Positions 27,053-38,007 of a DNA stretch of 64,000 bases are shown here, one piece after another. The notes beneath the pieces were generated by a model. It had not been told where the DNA came from. It did no database searches and worked only from the letters and a program-made list of their open reading frames with translations. A program made the translations under genes and the position numbers. Position 1 is the first letter of the stretch; each line of letters starts with the position of its first letter. The stretch lies in NCBI GenBank assembly GCA_027625915.1, contig JANTQA010000015.1, forward strand, positions 6,539,001 to 6,603,000, given 5' to 3'. This stretch comes from Anaeramoeba flamelloides (lineage: Eukaryota; Metamonada; Anaeramoebidae).

Positions 27053-27075
27053 TATTCCATATTTTCCCAATCTTA

Positions 27076-27195
27076 ATTATGTTTATAATAAGAAGAAGAA
27101 ATACATCTCTAAAAGATCAAATGGTTACTTTCAAATATTGGATATACCAAAACCTAAAAGTACTGGTAACTTGAAAATAAAAATGGAACCACATA
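27076..27195 (+). repeat. S-family SINE-like repeat, 5' fragment
   Basis: It has the head of the S repeat: CCAATCTTAATTATG at the start, ATGGTTACTTTCAAATA in the middle, then GGTAACTTGAAAATAAAAA. The 3' tail with the hairpin is absent. See the copies at 37371, 59991, 33032 and 52190. Confidence 0.6.
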
Positions 27196-27347
27196 TTTTA
27201 AATTCAAGAAAAATTATTTGTGTAAAAAATAATTCCAAAAATATTGTTTTAATTAGAAATTTTTTTGTACTTCAAATTTATTTGATAGCATGCATATTAA
27301 AAGGGTAACTGATCAGACAAAAAGATATTTAAAATAAACAAAAAAGT

Positions 27348-27360
27348 GGGGGGGGGGGGG
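27348..27360. repeat. Run of 13 G
   Basis: An uninterrupted G run followed directly by TATA, as is the run at 28542. Confidence 0.95.
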
Positions 27361-28168
27361 TATAATTAAGAAGATATATATTTATAATTAGTCCTAATGA
27401 ATATTAAAAGAAAAAAATTAATTTAGGAAATTTGAAAAACCAGAAATCATTTTTTAAAATTTTGCCTTTTATTATTTGATATTTTTTGATATATAATTGT
27501 TTTGAAGATTTTTTTTATTGTAAGATCCCTTATCACCTGATTAAAAGGTTTTATTTCTAATATTATTGAAAGTGTGATATGATTATAATATAATATTATT
27601 TCGATTAGAATTTTCTTTGATCTTCAATTGATGATCAAAATAAACTTTTTCTTTTTCTCGTTGTTATGAAAAGAATTTAGTTTTCAAAATTATGAGAAAA
27701 TATTGTAATTGATTAAATTTACTTTATATATATATATCAACTTTACTTTGATGTGTATTATTTTATTTATTTCTTCTTGGTTTTTCAAAGTTCGATTATG
27801 AAAATAATTGATTTTTTGGAAATTTTTATTTGGGGTTCTATTAGAGAAAAAAAATTCATTTTAATAAAATTCATTAAGTCCACAACCTTCGAAAAACGGA
27901 ATAATAATTATTATTACACTTTTCAAAATCAAGACATTTAATAAATTTCTAGAATATTTTATAACATACCAAAAAATCATTTAGAAGTTGTAAAAGAATC
28001 AAAATAAAATAAAAAAAAAACATAATACATAAAAAAATATAAATAATGATATTCAATCTTTTTTCTTAAAAAAAATAAACAATAATCGTAAAAAACAACA
28101 ATGGTGGGTGAATCATCAAGATTTATTTCTATTTATTTGTTTTAGTTATATTTTTTTAAGTCTACATA

Positions 28169-28365
28169 CAAGCCTGTTTCAAATTTAAGGCACAAACTTT
28201 CAACGAAATTTAAGGTGCAAAAAACCTCAAATTAAGGCATAAAATTTGGCATTGTTTTTTTTTTATAAATTATTTTACTAGAATCTGAATCTTCTACCTT
28301 AATTTGGGATTTTTATTGTGCCTTAAATTTCGTTGAATTTTGTGCCTTAAAGGTGGAACCGATTG
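28169..28365. mobile_element. Palindromic MITE, TA-CAGTC family, copy 1
   Basis: An almost fully self-complementary element of 197 bp. AAGGCACAAACTTTCAACG near the left end mirrors CGTTGAATTTTGTGCCTT near the right end, and CTCAAATTAAGGCA mirrors TACCTTAATTTGGG further in. TA flanks both ends, as expected of Tc1/mariner-type insertion. It is diverged from copy 2 (29551). There is no coding capacity. Confidence 0.85.
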
Positions 28366-28541
28366 TAAAAATTTATATAATCTGATCAAAATAGAAATCA
28401 TAGTTAAAACGTGGGGTGGAAAATTTTGAAAAATTGGAAAAATAATAACGGGTGTTATTTATTAAATGAGTAAGAAAATTTACTCCTCATTTCCCAAGAT
28501 TAGATCAAAAATTAGAGATATCCTTTCTTTTTTAATTGGGA

Positions 28542-28555
28542 GGGGGGGGGGGGGG
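28542..28555. repeat. Run of 14 G
   Basis: Preceded by TTGGGA and followed by TATAC; the same G-run-then-TATA arrangement occurs at 27348. Confidence 0.95.
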
Positions 28556-29550
28556 TATACATTTGCTTATATTGAGAGTAAAGAACATGATTTCTTGAGA
28601 GAAAGAAAAAAATATCTTGAATACTGGATTCTTTAGTTACAAAAAATGATGTGTTGATTGGAGAGGAAAAAAAAATGACAAATAAAATAAAATAAAATAT
28701 TTATTTGAATCCAGTCAAAAAGAATTCAGAAAATAAAGACAAGAAGAAAAGTAAAAAAAAAACTAAAATTTAGATCTAGTGATTTTTTTCTTTTTTATTT
28801 TTATAATGAAAATTTTTTAAAAAAAAATTTCTTTAAAATTCAATTTATAACATTTCAAAATTGTTAGTTGAACTATTTACTGTACTTTTTGTTAAGCCAT
28901 TTTTTTTTTCTTCTTCTTCTGGGTTTTGGTCATCTTAATCACAGTTTTTAATCGATGATAATTTTGTATTATTTTCGCTTCAATTAAGTTCAAAATTATT
29001 GTATGAATTATGGAAAAAAAATTATTAAAAAAGTTATTTTAGAAGATCTTTAAATAACAACACTATAAAAAAAGTGATACATTAATAACTTGTGTTTTTT
29101 TTTTACTAAATTTGTCATTTTCCCTAAAACCATAAAACTTTTCCAATCTGTCCCATAAATGAGAGGTTTCTTGTAAATGGATTTAAGGTTTCTAATAAGA
29201 AAAAAATTAATTAAATAAAAGAATAAAAATATATAGATTTTGTTTTGTTTTTTGATTTATGGAAATTATTTTATATTTTTGAATTTCTGTTTCTTCCTCT
29301 AGTATTTTTATTCCATCATTAAATCGAATTTTTTGATATTAAGGAGGTTTTAAAAAAAGTCTTTTCTTAAGGACTACTTTCCCACCCTTGAGAGTGTTAA
29401 GTTATTGTGTTATTTCACTTTCACTTCTCAAAAAGAATTTTCAACTTGGAGAAATTGGATAAAAAAAAAACATTTTTTGTTAACTTTACCTTTTGACAAA
29501 TAATTTTTTTCAATCTTTTTCAATAATAAGGAAATTGAAAATAACAAATA

Positions 29551-29746
29551 CAGTCAATTTCACTTTTAAGGCACAAACTTTCAACCAAATTTGAGGCACA
29601 ATAAAAATCTCAAATTAAGGCACAAAATTCAGATTCTAGTAAAATAAATTGTAAAAAAAAAAATTCCAAATTTTCTGCCTTAATTTGAGATTTTGTTGTT
29701 CCTTAAATTTCGTTGAAAGTTTGTGCCTTAAAAGTGAAACTGACTG
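29551..29746. mobile_element. Palindromic MITE, TA-CAGTC family, copy 2
   Basis: The best-preserved copy, 196 bp. The left arm begins CAGTCAATTTCACTTTTAAG and the inverse of the right arm begins CAGTCAGTTTCACTTTTAAG. The arms stay similar for about 80 bp around a short A-rich loop. A TA dinucleotide stands outside each end. The CAGT terminus and TA target are typical of Tc1/mariner relatives, so this is probably a non-autonomous derivative mobilised by a transposase encoded elsewhere. Confidence 0.9.
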
Positions 29747-30254
29747 TAACAAATTTGTAAAAAAATGACTTTTGGGGATTTTCAAATCTGTTTCGTTTTG
29801 AAAACATTTTAAACTTGTAATAGAAAAGGTAAAAAAATAGATTTAAAATGCCAGAGATATTATTGTGGGTTCAGAAAGGTGATATGGGAATTCTAAAATA
29901 TTAAAATCATATTTACGCATGGTCTCACAAGGTACAAATTTTGAAAATTGTTAAAATTGTGAAAATTTCTCATTTTTTCTTTAAAGAAATTCTCCTTGGA
30001 AATTTTACTAAGATTATGGAACTCTTTCAAGGATGTTTTTATACCTTATTTCACAATAATCTCCTGAAAACGTTGTCCTTGAATGTTTTTTTATTTATTT
30101 TACGGTAATAGACTTCAAGTTTGTTAACAAGAAACCTATCCTTTTTTTTTTTTTTTTTTTTTTTTTGGGGGCACATTGAGAAAGTTTTTTAGTTTTTGGA
30201 AAAATGACAAATTTAATAAAAAACTTAAAATTTTGAGACATCACTTTTTATACA

Positions 30255-30511
30255 TACTATTATTTTCCAATTAAAAATGAAAATTTTTTGTTGGCATTTC
30301 CAAAATATTTTTCTAGTTTATAAGTCGAAGAAAATCCAACGATCTTAACAACGTCGTTTAGAAATGATATTTTTAGACAACAAATTAAAATTCCTTATTA
30401 AACTCTAAGACAAAATTTTAACTCTGCTAATTTGATTGTAACAGTAATAATTAATATTCATTTTAGAAATTGAAATAAAAATTTTCATTTATTAATTGGA
30501 AAATAACAGTA
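30255..30511. mobile_element. Z-family inverted-repeat element, copy 1
   Basis: 257 bp. The left end is TACTATTATTTTCCAATTAA and the inverse of the right end is TACTGTTATTTTCCAATTAA. The interior (GTTTAGAAATGATATTTTTA, CTCTAAGACAAAATTTTAAC) matches the inverted copy at 39695-39952 throughout, which fixes both boundaries. There is no coding capacity. Confidence 0.85.
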
Positions 30512-32114
30512 TGAACCAAATAATTGTTGAATAAAAATGGATTGGAAAGGGTACCAAGGTATTTTCAAAAGATATCTTATGTGAACAAAAACCACCAAAG
30601 TTTACTTTTAACCTTCTTGAAACTATCAATATAATTTTTTTGGGAATCAAGAGAAAGTCACAAAATAATTAGTCAACCTATCGTTTTTCCAGAAAAAAGA
30701 TGTTAATAATTGTTGAATTGGTTTTACTTCTTTGGCCTATTTTTGTAAAGCGAAAAATTCACCTCACTATTTTTGTTTTCACCTTTTCAAAAATTTCGTC
30801 TTTTTTTGCGAAAAATAAATAGTGAGAGTAAAATCTAGTTGATATAAATTTCAAACACCAACAATTGATTCTCATTGTACTTTATTAATACCACTGTATA
30901 AAAGAAAATGATTTTTTTGTTTCATCTTTTCTTTCTTTTATCAAACAAAAGAAACTTGAGAGCTAAAAATTAAATTTCTTTTTATTTTTATTGATTGTGA
31001 TTTAATTTTACAATACTTCATATAGATTCCCTTAAAGCAAAAGGGTGAATACATATTACGATTTATTTCAAAATAAAGGAAACAAAAGTATAATTCAACT
31101 TTCCAAAAAAAGGTTGATTAATCAAGTAAAATATCAAATTTCAATTTTATAATTCTCAAAACCAGTTGAATTCTTGGTTTTTCCAATTTAGAATTGTCGG
31201 ATTGGGTTGCTTTATTTTAATTTATTGGAGGGATTTTTTTTAGGAAAGCTAAATGAAAATTTTGATCTTTTTATTGTTCAATAAACAGTATTTACAATTA
31301 CAATAACCAGAAAGGTGATCTTTCTCAAAACAATAAATTGAGAAAAAATTAATCCATTTACTGATGAGAGAAAAATGTTGGAAACAGAAAAATGGTTGGA
31401 CACAATTTTTAATTGGGAACATTAGTAAAATTAAAAAACAAATCCTATTGATAACGAGGTGACTTTTATATAAACTCAACTTTAAATGTGTTACAAGTTC
31501 ATTAATCTGTGGTTTGTGTAGAATACTCATTTGAATGGTTGATAACTAAAGAAGATCATGCTATTTTAACAAAAATCCAAGTTGTCGTAAAGTTTACTAT
31601 TTATTCTGAAAATGGTAATTTTTAAACTTGCTTTAGATAAGAAGAGATAAGGTTTTGAAAAAGTAGAACCCATTAATTGTTATTCTAATAAGTAGATTAT
31701 TGTTATTTTCTTTAGTTATTTCACAAACGATTGAAATTAAAAATCATTTTCAGTAATGTCAAAATTAAAAATGCTTTCCTACTATTTTTCTCTGTCCAAC
31801 ATTTTTCTCTCACAGTTACATTTAAATCTAACTGTTTTCAGACAAAATTTTTTATTGTTTAACAAAAAAGTGTATTTCTGAAAAATGATTCCAAATGAAG
31901 CAATTTTGGTTGCCGATCAGGTATTAATTCTTTCAAAAATGTGAGAAAAAAAATCCGAAAATATTTTGTAAAAATATATAATCTCAGAAAGAAATTAGAA
32001 TATTACACACAAACAATACAAGGCTATTATCAAAACAGAGCTTTTCTTAAGAAAAAACAAAGAGTCTTTAAGTCATTTTTAACACTTTCCATTTTTATAA
32101 TCAACAAACAAAAA

Positions 32115-32639
32115 ATGAGCCAGATTGAAGCTGATCGAGGTTATGTAATTGACTCTTTTAACAATGGCACCAAATCTGTGCCGATCACACTTTCGAATAA
32201 TAACAAAACTGCGACTAACACCAACAGTACTCGTAATGGGTATAATTTCCAAACCGTTCGAGGAACGCATGAAATGAGCCAAGGTGAGCATAGATTCCGT
32301 ATCAGGATCGACAAAATAGGCCCAGACTATTATGGCGAGATACACATTGGTGTAGTGCCATCAAACTCTTCTAGGAATGCCTTTCAAGACGGGTGGACTG
32401 TAGACTTTTGGGTTCCTCAAAGAGAGTATTTGAACAAGATCGAGAGAGGGTACGGGAAAAAATGCAAGGACGGAGACGAGATCACAATGATTGTTGACTG
32501 TGATAACTACACTGTAAGTTACGAAGTGAATGATGAAAAGATCGGAACAGTTTATACAAAAAGTGATGGAGTGAAAGGTACACTAATTCTTGGCGTCGAT
32601 CTGGCTGGGTACACTAACACAAAAGTCACAATATTATAA
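32115..32639 (+). CDS. SPRY-domain protein (single domain, 174 aa)
   Basis: SPRY/B30.2 folds are beta-sandwich protein-interaction modules. The whole protein is one such domain: GEHRFRIRIDKI at residue about 57, GEIHIGVVPSNSSRNAF, DGWTVDFWVPQREYLNK, GYGKKCKDGDEITMIVDCD, VSYEVNDEKIGTVY, then LILGVDLAGYTNTKVTIL. This follows the family order of WEV.ID..., IGV, GW, YG..K.GD.I.V.LD, SF..N....G and V.I. The start is the ATG of MSQIEADRGY; the open frame upstream (from 31941) looks like transcribed leader rather than protein. The gene is visibly richer in G+C than its surroundings and uses many C- and G-ending codons (ACC, AAC, GAC, AAG), as highly expressed genes of A+T-rich protists do; transfer is the alternative. 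No intron is visible and no partner gene is nearby. Confidence 0.8.
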   Translation: MSQIEADRGYVIDSFNNGTKSVPITLSNNNKTATNTNSTRNGYNFQTVRGTHEMSQGEHRFRIRIDKIGPDYYGEIHIGVVPSNSSRNAFQDGWTVDFWVPQREYLNKIERGYGKKCKDGDEITMIVDCDNYTVSYEVNDEKIGTVYTKSDGVKGTLILGVDLAGYTNTKVTIL

Positions 32640-33031
32640 ACGCTTTCATATGTTTTTTCAAAATCAAGATCTTTCTTCTGCTTCATTACAAAAAAAAAAA
32701 TCAAAAAAAGTTCAAAGATCCTTTTTGTTATTTAAACTTCAAAATATTGGCCGTGGATCATGGACTAAAATTTTATTGAGTACTTGCAGATAGTTGTTCA
32801 TAAGCAAGCAACGTACAATTTAATAATATTTTTCGATCCAAAGTTGAAAATTTTTTCTTAATAAACACACCTGTTTTTTGAATTTTGCTTTTTATTTGAA
32901 AATCATTAAATATTACTTTTAGAACTAACAACGCATGACTTGAACATAAAGAATTTAATGTAAATCGAAATTGTTACAAATTAAAAACTTAGCACTTTTA
33001 ATCATGTAAATAGGTCAACAAAAAAAGTTAA

Positions 33032-34415
33032 TTTTTTTTTTTTTCTTTTTTTTATTTATTTAACAAGCGTAAATTATACCTCAAATTCCCTTTACTTAAA
33101 TTTCCTCAAAGGGAATTTAAGTGGAAAGTCATAGATTTCACGATTGTTTAAGGGAAAGACACACCCAAAATTTTTTTAATGTTCAAAAAGGAAAAACAAA
33201 AAATTGAAAAGATTAAAATAAAAAGAAAAAGAAAAAGAAAAAAAAAGTAAAAAAAAAGTAAAAAAATGGATCTTTAAAAAGGGTTTGGTAAGAAGAAATT
33301 GGTAAAAAATAAAAAAAAAAAAAACCAAACAATGCTACCATTAATTAAGAACACCCCAAAATCAGACCTACAAGATACTAAGTTGATTTAGTAATTTGAT
33401 AATTGATCATGAATGTTGATTTGGGATCGTTGTTTAATTTTTAGAAGCGTTCAGGAAAAAAGTGAAAAAGGGAAAAAAAGTGAAACAGGGTAATTAATTG
33501 ATAACATTTCTAAAAATGAAAAGTAAAATCAATTAAAAGAAGGAACCAATAAACTTCAAATAATACTCAATTATATTATTTTAACTCATGAAAACAAACA
33601 AAATTTAAATTTACTTGATTTATCGAAATTTTTGGTGAGTAGTTTTGTAGATCCCAAAAATAGTCACTTTTTTCAACATTTTTTTAATAATCGATCAATC
33701 AAAAGAAAAACCCTTTACCAAAACAGAGTATTAGAAAAACTGTCATTGTGCTGAATACTCCATTTTGTCTTTAATTATTTGTTCATTTTTTTCTTTTATT
33801 GATTGATCTTACAGCCAATTTATTCAACTTGTGAATTTTTTCTTTCCTTTTGTAATATAACGTGAAACAAAAAAATTGTTTAAAGCATTTTTTCTTTCAT
33901 CGTGTTGTAACAAAAATTGTTTAAAGCAATTTTTTTCTCTCAAGTTAAACTTCATAATGAATGAAAAATTCTCAAGTTGAATAGATTGGCTCTAATGGAG
34001 GTTTAGGTGCGTTTAAAAGCAAGAATTTTTGTAATGTTTCAGAACGAAACCTTACAAGTTGAAACGAAACAGTTTTTGTTACAACACGATGAAAGAAAAA
34101 ATGCTTTAAACAATTTTTTTGTTTCACGTTATATTACAAAAGGAAAGAAAAAATTCACAAGTTGAATAAATTGGCTGTACTTTTCTTTTTCAGGTCATAT
34201 TAAGTTTTCCAATTAAAAACCTTGTTTCTTTTTTTTTCCCAAATAGTTTTTTCTTTTTGATATTTTTTGATTTACACTATAAACTATTTTTATCCTTTGT
34301 TTTTTCCATTTTATTTTCAAGTTACTGAGACTGTTGAGTCCCAGTATCACAGTATTAGCAAGTAATCGCTTGATCTTTTTCCTTTGTAACTCTTCTTCTC
34401 AGTATAAAGAAGATT
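33032..34415 (-). repeat. S-family SINE-like repeat, copy S3, interrupted
   Basis: In reverse orientation it starts AATCTTCTTTATACTGAGAA near 34415, runs through GTAACTTGAAAATAAAAT, and ends with the hairpin tail CTTAAATT...AATTTAAG and an A-rich end at about 33032. Compared with S1 there is about 0.8 kb of extra sequence between roughly 33445 and 34265, which includes the 366-bp MITE. Confidence 0.75.
33812..34177. mobile_element. 366-bp MITE with identical 105-bp inverted repeats
   Basis: The arms 33812-33916 and 34073-34177 are exact reverse complements over all 105 bases, beginning CAGCCAATTTATTCAACTTG. A TA dinucleotide lies immediately outside each end (33810-33811 and 34178-34179), a Tc1/mariner-style target duplication. 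The interior holds a second, partial copy of the end motif (CAAGTTGAATAGATTGGCT). Such identity in a genome where other copies are 75-85% alike suggests recent mobility or gene conversion between the arms. Confidence 0.95.
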
Positions 34416-34595
34416 CATCTAGTCAGGGAAAAAAAGGAAAAAATAGAAAAAAAAAAAAGTTAATTTTTTGTTATTAATATTTAAGGTTTACAATCCCTGA
34501 AATTTGATAAAAGATTATCTTACGTAGGGTGTAATGACTTGTTAATTTGGTTTTTAACTGATCGATCTTATTCTTTTTATAGGCTTTAATAGTGG

Positions 34596-35827
34596 TTAAG
34601 GGATTAGCGTCGCCATAGATTTCTCTTTAATTAAAGTATGTTGTAATTGGGTGTAAATGATATTAGTACACCATTGCTCAAATAGCTCTAAAAAATCTAT
34701 TATAAATCTTATTACACAATAAATTATTACATTTTTTACTAATGATCACAATTAAAAAAGTTTCATTTGGGAAAATTTTTTTTAATTTTCTTTTTCCAAA
34801 TCTAAAAATAGAAACCCAAATTACAGTACAGTGGTGTAAATAACCCATGTTGACAACCTTTAACCCATTACGAAAATTTAACTCGTGTTTTTTTTTTCAG
34901 ACTTGGGTATTGGAACACCAGGAATCACTTATAGATTCTTGGTTCATATCCAAATTGACTTTAGAGGTTAGATCTTTGATTAATCAAAATAGCACAATTA
35001 TATTTACTGATTTTGTTTCAAAAATTTCATAATATTTACAAAATTTGAGAGTTTAAATGATTTTTTTATAAAAATTCAAAAAATGAAATTATTCTCATTT
35101 TTTTGTCAAAAAATTACATTTTAATCTTTCTATATCTTCATAATTCTTTTTTAAAATTTATTTAAAGAACCCAATTTCTTGTTTATATACTGTTGTCATC
35201 CCATTGATTGGTTTCTTTTATTTCTAGAGTCATCCAATATTTTTTGCATGAGTTAAATTTTAGTAATGGGTTAAAATAAAAAACATGGGTTAGTTACACC
35301 ACTGTATTATGGTATTTAATAATTTAGATTTAGAACTTCCAAAAGTACCTATTATTATAATTTTTTAATTTCAAAGATTAACCCAATAAGCATCAACATA
35401 AAAGTACAAAGACTGATTATTTTTGTTTGCTTTTGATAAACCTATTTGTAACATCAATATATTTCCAAAGATTTGAGAAATAATTTGTCAAAAAAATTTA
35501 TTCGTTAATTATTTTATTTTTTAAAAAAAAACGAATTTTTTAACTAATCTACATTTTGCCACATATTTGATAAAGATATTTTGCATCTTTGCAGTCTGAA
35601 TATTGATAATTCAACCTTTAAATTTATATGGAAATACAGATTTTATTCTGAAATCGTTGAGTTTTTTACTAATACATAGATCATTTTTAATTGATGAGAT
35701 CAACAATATTACTACTTGACTAATCGATTTTTTAGAGACATTTGAACAATGTACCACTAATGTGGTTAGGCCCAATAACAACATACTTTGTTCCTAGGTT
35801 TCTTCTTGGTAGACGCTAATCCCTTAA
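34596..35827 (+). mobile_element. TTAA-ended element, copy A, carrying nested MITE M
   Basis: The ends are TTAAGGGATTAGCGTC and its inverse GACGCTAATCCCTTAA. The sub-terminal AAAGTATGTTGTAATTGGG and CAAATAGCTCTAAAAAATC blocks are also inverted at the other end. The total is 1232 bp, including 476 bp of nested MITE M, leaving a core of about 755 bp. Copy B (56077-57539) has the same structure in the opposite orientation. TTAA at both ends would fit a piggyBac-like target, but no transposase is present to test it. Confidence 0.85.
34829..35304. mobile_element. MITE M nested in element A
   Basis: The terminal repeats CAGTGGTGTAAATAACCCAT and (inverse of the right end) CAGTGGTGTAACTAACCCAT extend to about 60 bp with some differences (...TTTAACCCATTAC, AAAATTTAACTC). 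TA flanks both ends. The open frame 34847-35032 lies inside it and is not a gene. It sits in the middle of element A. Confidence 0.9.
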
Positions 35828-36139
35828 AAATGGCAATTTTTGACAATTTATTTTTTTTTTTATTGATTGGAGTGAGTGATCAAAGATCCTTTTACAGCCT
35901 TAAAAAGAAATTGTCTTGTATTAATTGTGATGACATGTTATTTTGGTTCTGAGCTGATTGATCTTCAACTTCTTATGAATTTTAAGCTTTCAGTTAAACA
36001 ATGAGTATTTCCCTTTTTTTTTTCCGAAACCTGAATAGAAGAATCAAAGGCTAATAAAATGGAAGATCGATTACTAACATAAACAATGTGATTTTCGTGT
36101 CGTTAATTGAAATTTTTATTTCACTATTGTTTTACTATT

Positions 36140-36612
36140 GTCCAAATAAAGTGTACAGTAAAGTTTAATCCGCGTTTCAAAACAAATAGCATTTTTTTTT
36201 TTGTTATAGAAGATGTATAAACCAACCCATCAAAAAACTAACAATAAACCCTAATTGAATATAGTATTTTTTTGATAAAGTTCTATTATGAAAAAGGAAG
36301 TTCTAAAATTTAGGGATCAAATAGAAAAATTTTATCTTAAAAAATCGAGTAAATTTTTGATAAGGCAATTTTATCCAAACAAACAATAAATTTCAAAAAA
36401 ATTGAGTTATATTCTGAAAAATTATCAACAAATTGCATTCCTAATCTTAAATTTTACAGTAAATATCAAGGGTTTTACTTTCAAAATTGATTTGAACTTG
36501 GGTATACTATTGAGTAGTGAATTGAATGTTGCATTGGAAAAAGAATAAAAAAAAAAGCACAGATTATATTTTGAAACACAGATTATAGTTGCTTTGCACA
36601 GATATTTTGATC
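36140..36612 (+). mobile_element. C/D-family inverted-repeat element, copy C
   Basis: 473 bp. The left portion (GTGTACAGTAAAGTTTAATC, GCGTTTCAAAAC) is mirrored at the right (TTTTGAAACACAGATTATAG, GCACAGATATTTTGATC). The interior matches copy D (57704-58172) along its length, including TCTTAAAAAATCGAGTAAAT and GGTATACTATTG. There is no coding capacity. Confidence 0.8.
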
Positions 36613-37042
36613 ATTGTTGTGGTAACCTTTAAAAAAAAGATTTTCTTTTATTTTTTAGGTAATTATATGAAAATGAAAAACCAAATTTCAAGTGGTAACC
36701 CAAAAATCACATTTTTATTCTTAACTGTCTTCAGATCAATTCACCTTACACTCGTCAATTCGGATTTCAGGAAAAAAAAAAAAAAAAGAAAAATTTTATT
36801 TTTATAACTGAGATTAAAATTAATAAAAAGGAAAAGATCAATCAGCTAAGAATCATAAGAACATACTACCAGACTGAAAATAATATTTTTTTCAATTTTT
36901 TAGGAATTGTAAACTTAAAAAAAGTCGGACGTGGTGTTTACCCCAATCCCAATAAAAAAAATTAGGACTTTTATTAAAGACTCAAAAATAAATTTACTAT
37001 ATAATAATGATAATAAACAAACTCAACCCTTTTTGTAGTATA

Positions 37043-37237
37043 ACAAGTTTCACTTTTAATGTTCAAACTATGAAAAAAAAAAATTAATGCACAAAAAAAT
37101 AACAAATTAAAGTACCTTTTTTGGATTTTTTTTTTAACAAATTATTTTGTTAGAACCAGAAATTTGTTCTTTAATTTGTGATTTTTCATGTGCCTTAATT
37201 TTGATTAAAAGTTTGTGTCTAAAAATAGAACTGATTG
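37043..37237. mobile_element. Palindromic MITE, TA-CAGTC family, copy 3 (old)
   Basis: About 195 bp. AAGTTTCACTTTTAATGTTC on the left mirrors TAAAAGTTTGTGTCTAAAA on the right, and CAAATTAAAG mirrors CTTTAATTTG further in. It has more mismatches than the copies at 28169 and 29551. Confidence 0.7.
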
Positions 37238-37370
37238 AAATATAATTTTTTTTTAAAAATTTCAAAATAAAATTTTATGGATGCAGTGGAGTCTCTTAAG
37301 AATATACACATTTTTTAATATATTGACGAAAAATTAATTTATAATTTTTCCCCATTTTTTAGCATAGCCC

Positions 37371-38007
37371 AATCTTCATTATATTGAGAAGAATAGCCAC
37401 AAAGGAAAAAGTTCAAGTGGTTACTTGCTAATACTGAGACACTGGAACTCGAAAATATCAGTAACTTGAAAATAAAATCTCAAGAGCAAAGGATAAAAAA
37501 AGTTTATAGTTTATACCAAACTTATAAATAAGAACAAAGAAATTAAAACAATTAAACAACGATCCCCAAGTGAACATTTATGACCAATTATCAAATCATA
37601 TTAAATTAACCAAAAGTAACATAACTTTGATTTTGGGTGTACTTAATTAAAGACAGAATTGTTTGGTTTTTTTTTTTTTTGATTTTTTACCAATTGTTCC
37701 TTATAAACCCTTTTTAAAGATCCATTTTTTTCTTTTTATTTCTTTAGTTTTATTTTTCTTTCAGATTTTTTCTTTTAACTTTAATAACCCCTTTTAAATT
37801 TCTTTTTTCCTTTTTTCTTTTCAATTTTTTGAATTTTATACATTTGTTTTTGCTTTTTAAACAGCTGGGAAAAATTTGTGCATGCCCCCCCCCCTGAAAA
37901 AACACCAAATCCATGATTTTCCACTTAAATTATCTTTGAGGAAAATTAAGTAAAGTACATTTAGAGTATAATTTATACTTGTACAATAAAAAAAAATAAT
38001 AAAAAAA
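37371..38007 (+). repeat. S-family SINE-like repeat, copy S1
   Basis: A full-length copy of 637 bp. It has head AATCTTCATTATATTGAGAA, then CAAGTGGTTACTTGCTAATA and CAGTAACTTGAAAATAAAA, a T-rich middle, and the 3' tail with the CTTAAATT...AATTAAG hairpin followed by an A-rich end. The tail is shared with the LINE at 51276. A C run (37885-37894) lies just before the tail. The head may carry a tRNA-like internal promoter, but box matches are weak. Confidence 0.75.

Larger units (their letters stand above)
23164..32114. other. Long gene-poor stretch with small transposons
   Basis: No convincing coding exon in almost 9 kb. Small inverted-repeat elements lie at 25593-27052, 28169-28365, 29551-29746 and 30255-30511, a SINE-like fragment at 27076-27195, and G runs at 27348 and 28542; each is listed separately. 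Open frames such as 31249-31530 (-) have no domain and biased composition. Confidence 0.55.
34481..36918. mobile_element. W element, candidate host of nested A and C insertions
   Basis: The left end TTAAGGTTTACAATCCCTGA is mirrored by the right end TTTAGGAATTGTAAACTTAA. A second inverted block (CTGATCGATCTT on the left, AAGATCAATCAGCT on the right) lies inside. Removing A and C leaves about 730 bp. TTAA stands at both termini, as in the A/B and X elements. The arms are clearly diverged, so the call is tentative. Confidence 0.5.

Noticed and set aside
31249-31530. Minus-strand frame of 93 codons
   Set aside because: Composition of hydrophobic A+T-rich noise, no domain, no splice or expression signal.
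34847-35032. Open frame of 61 codons
   Set aside because: Lies wholly inside nested MITE M, with no domain.
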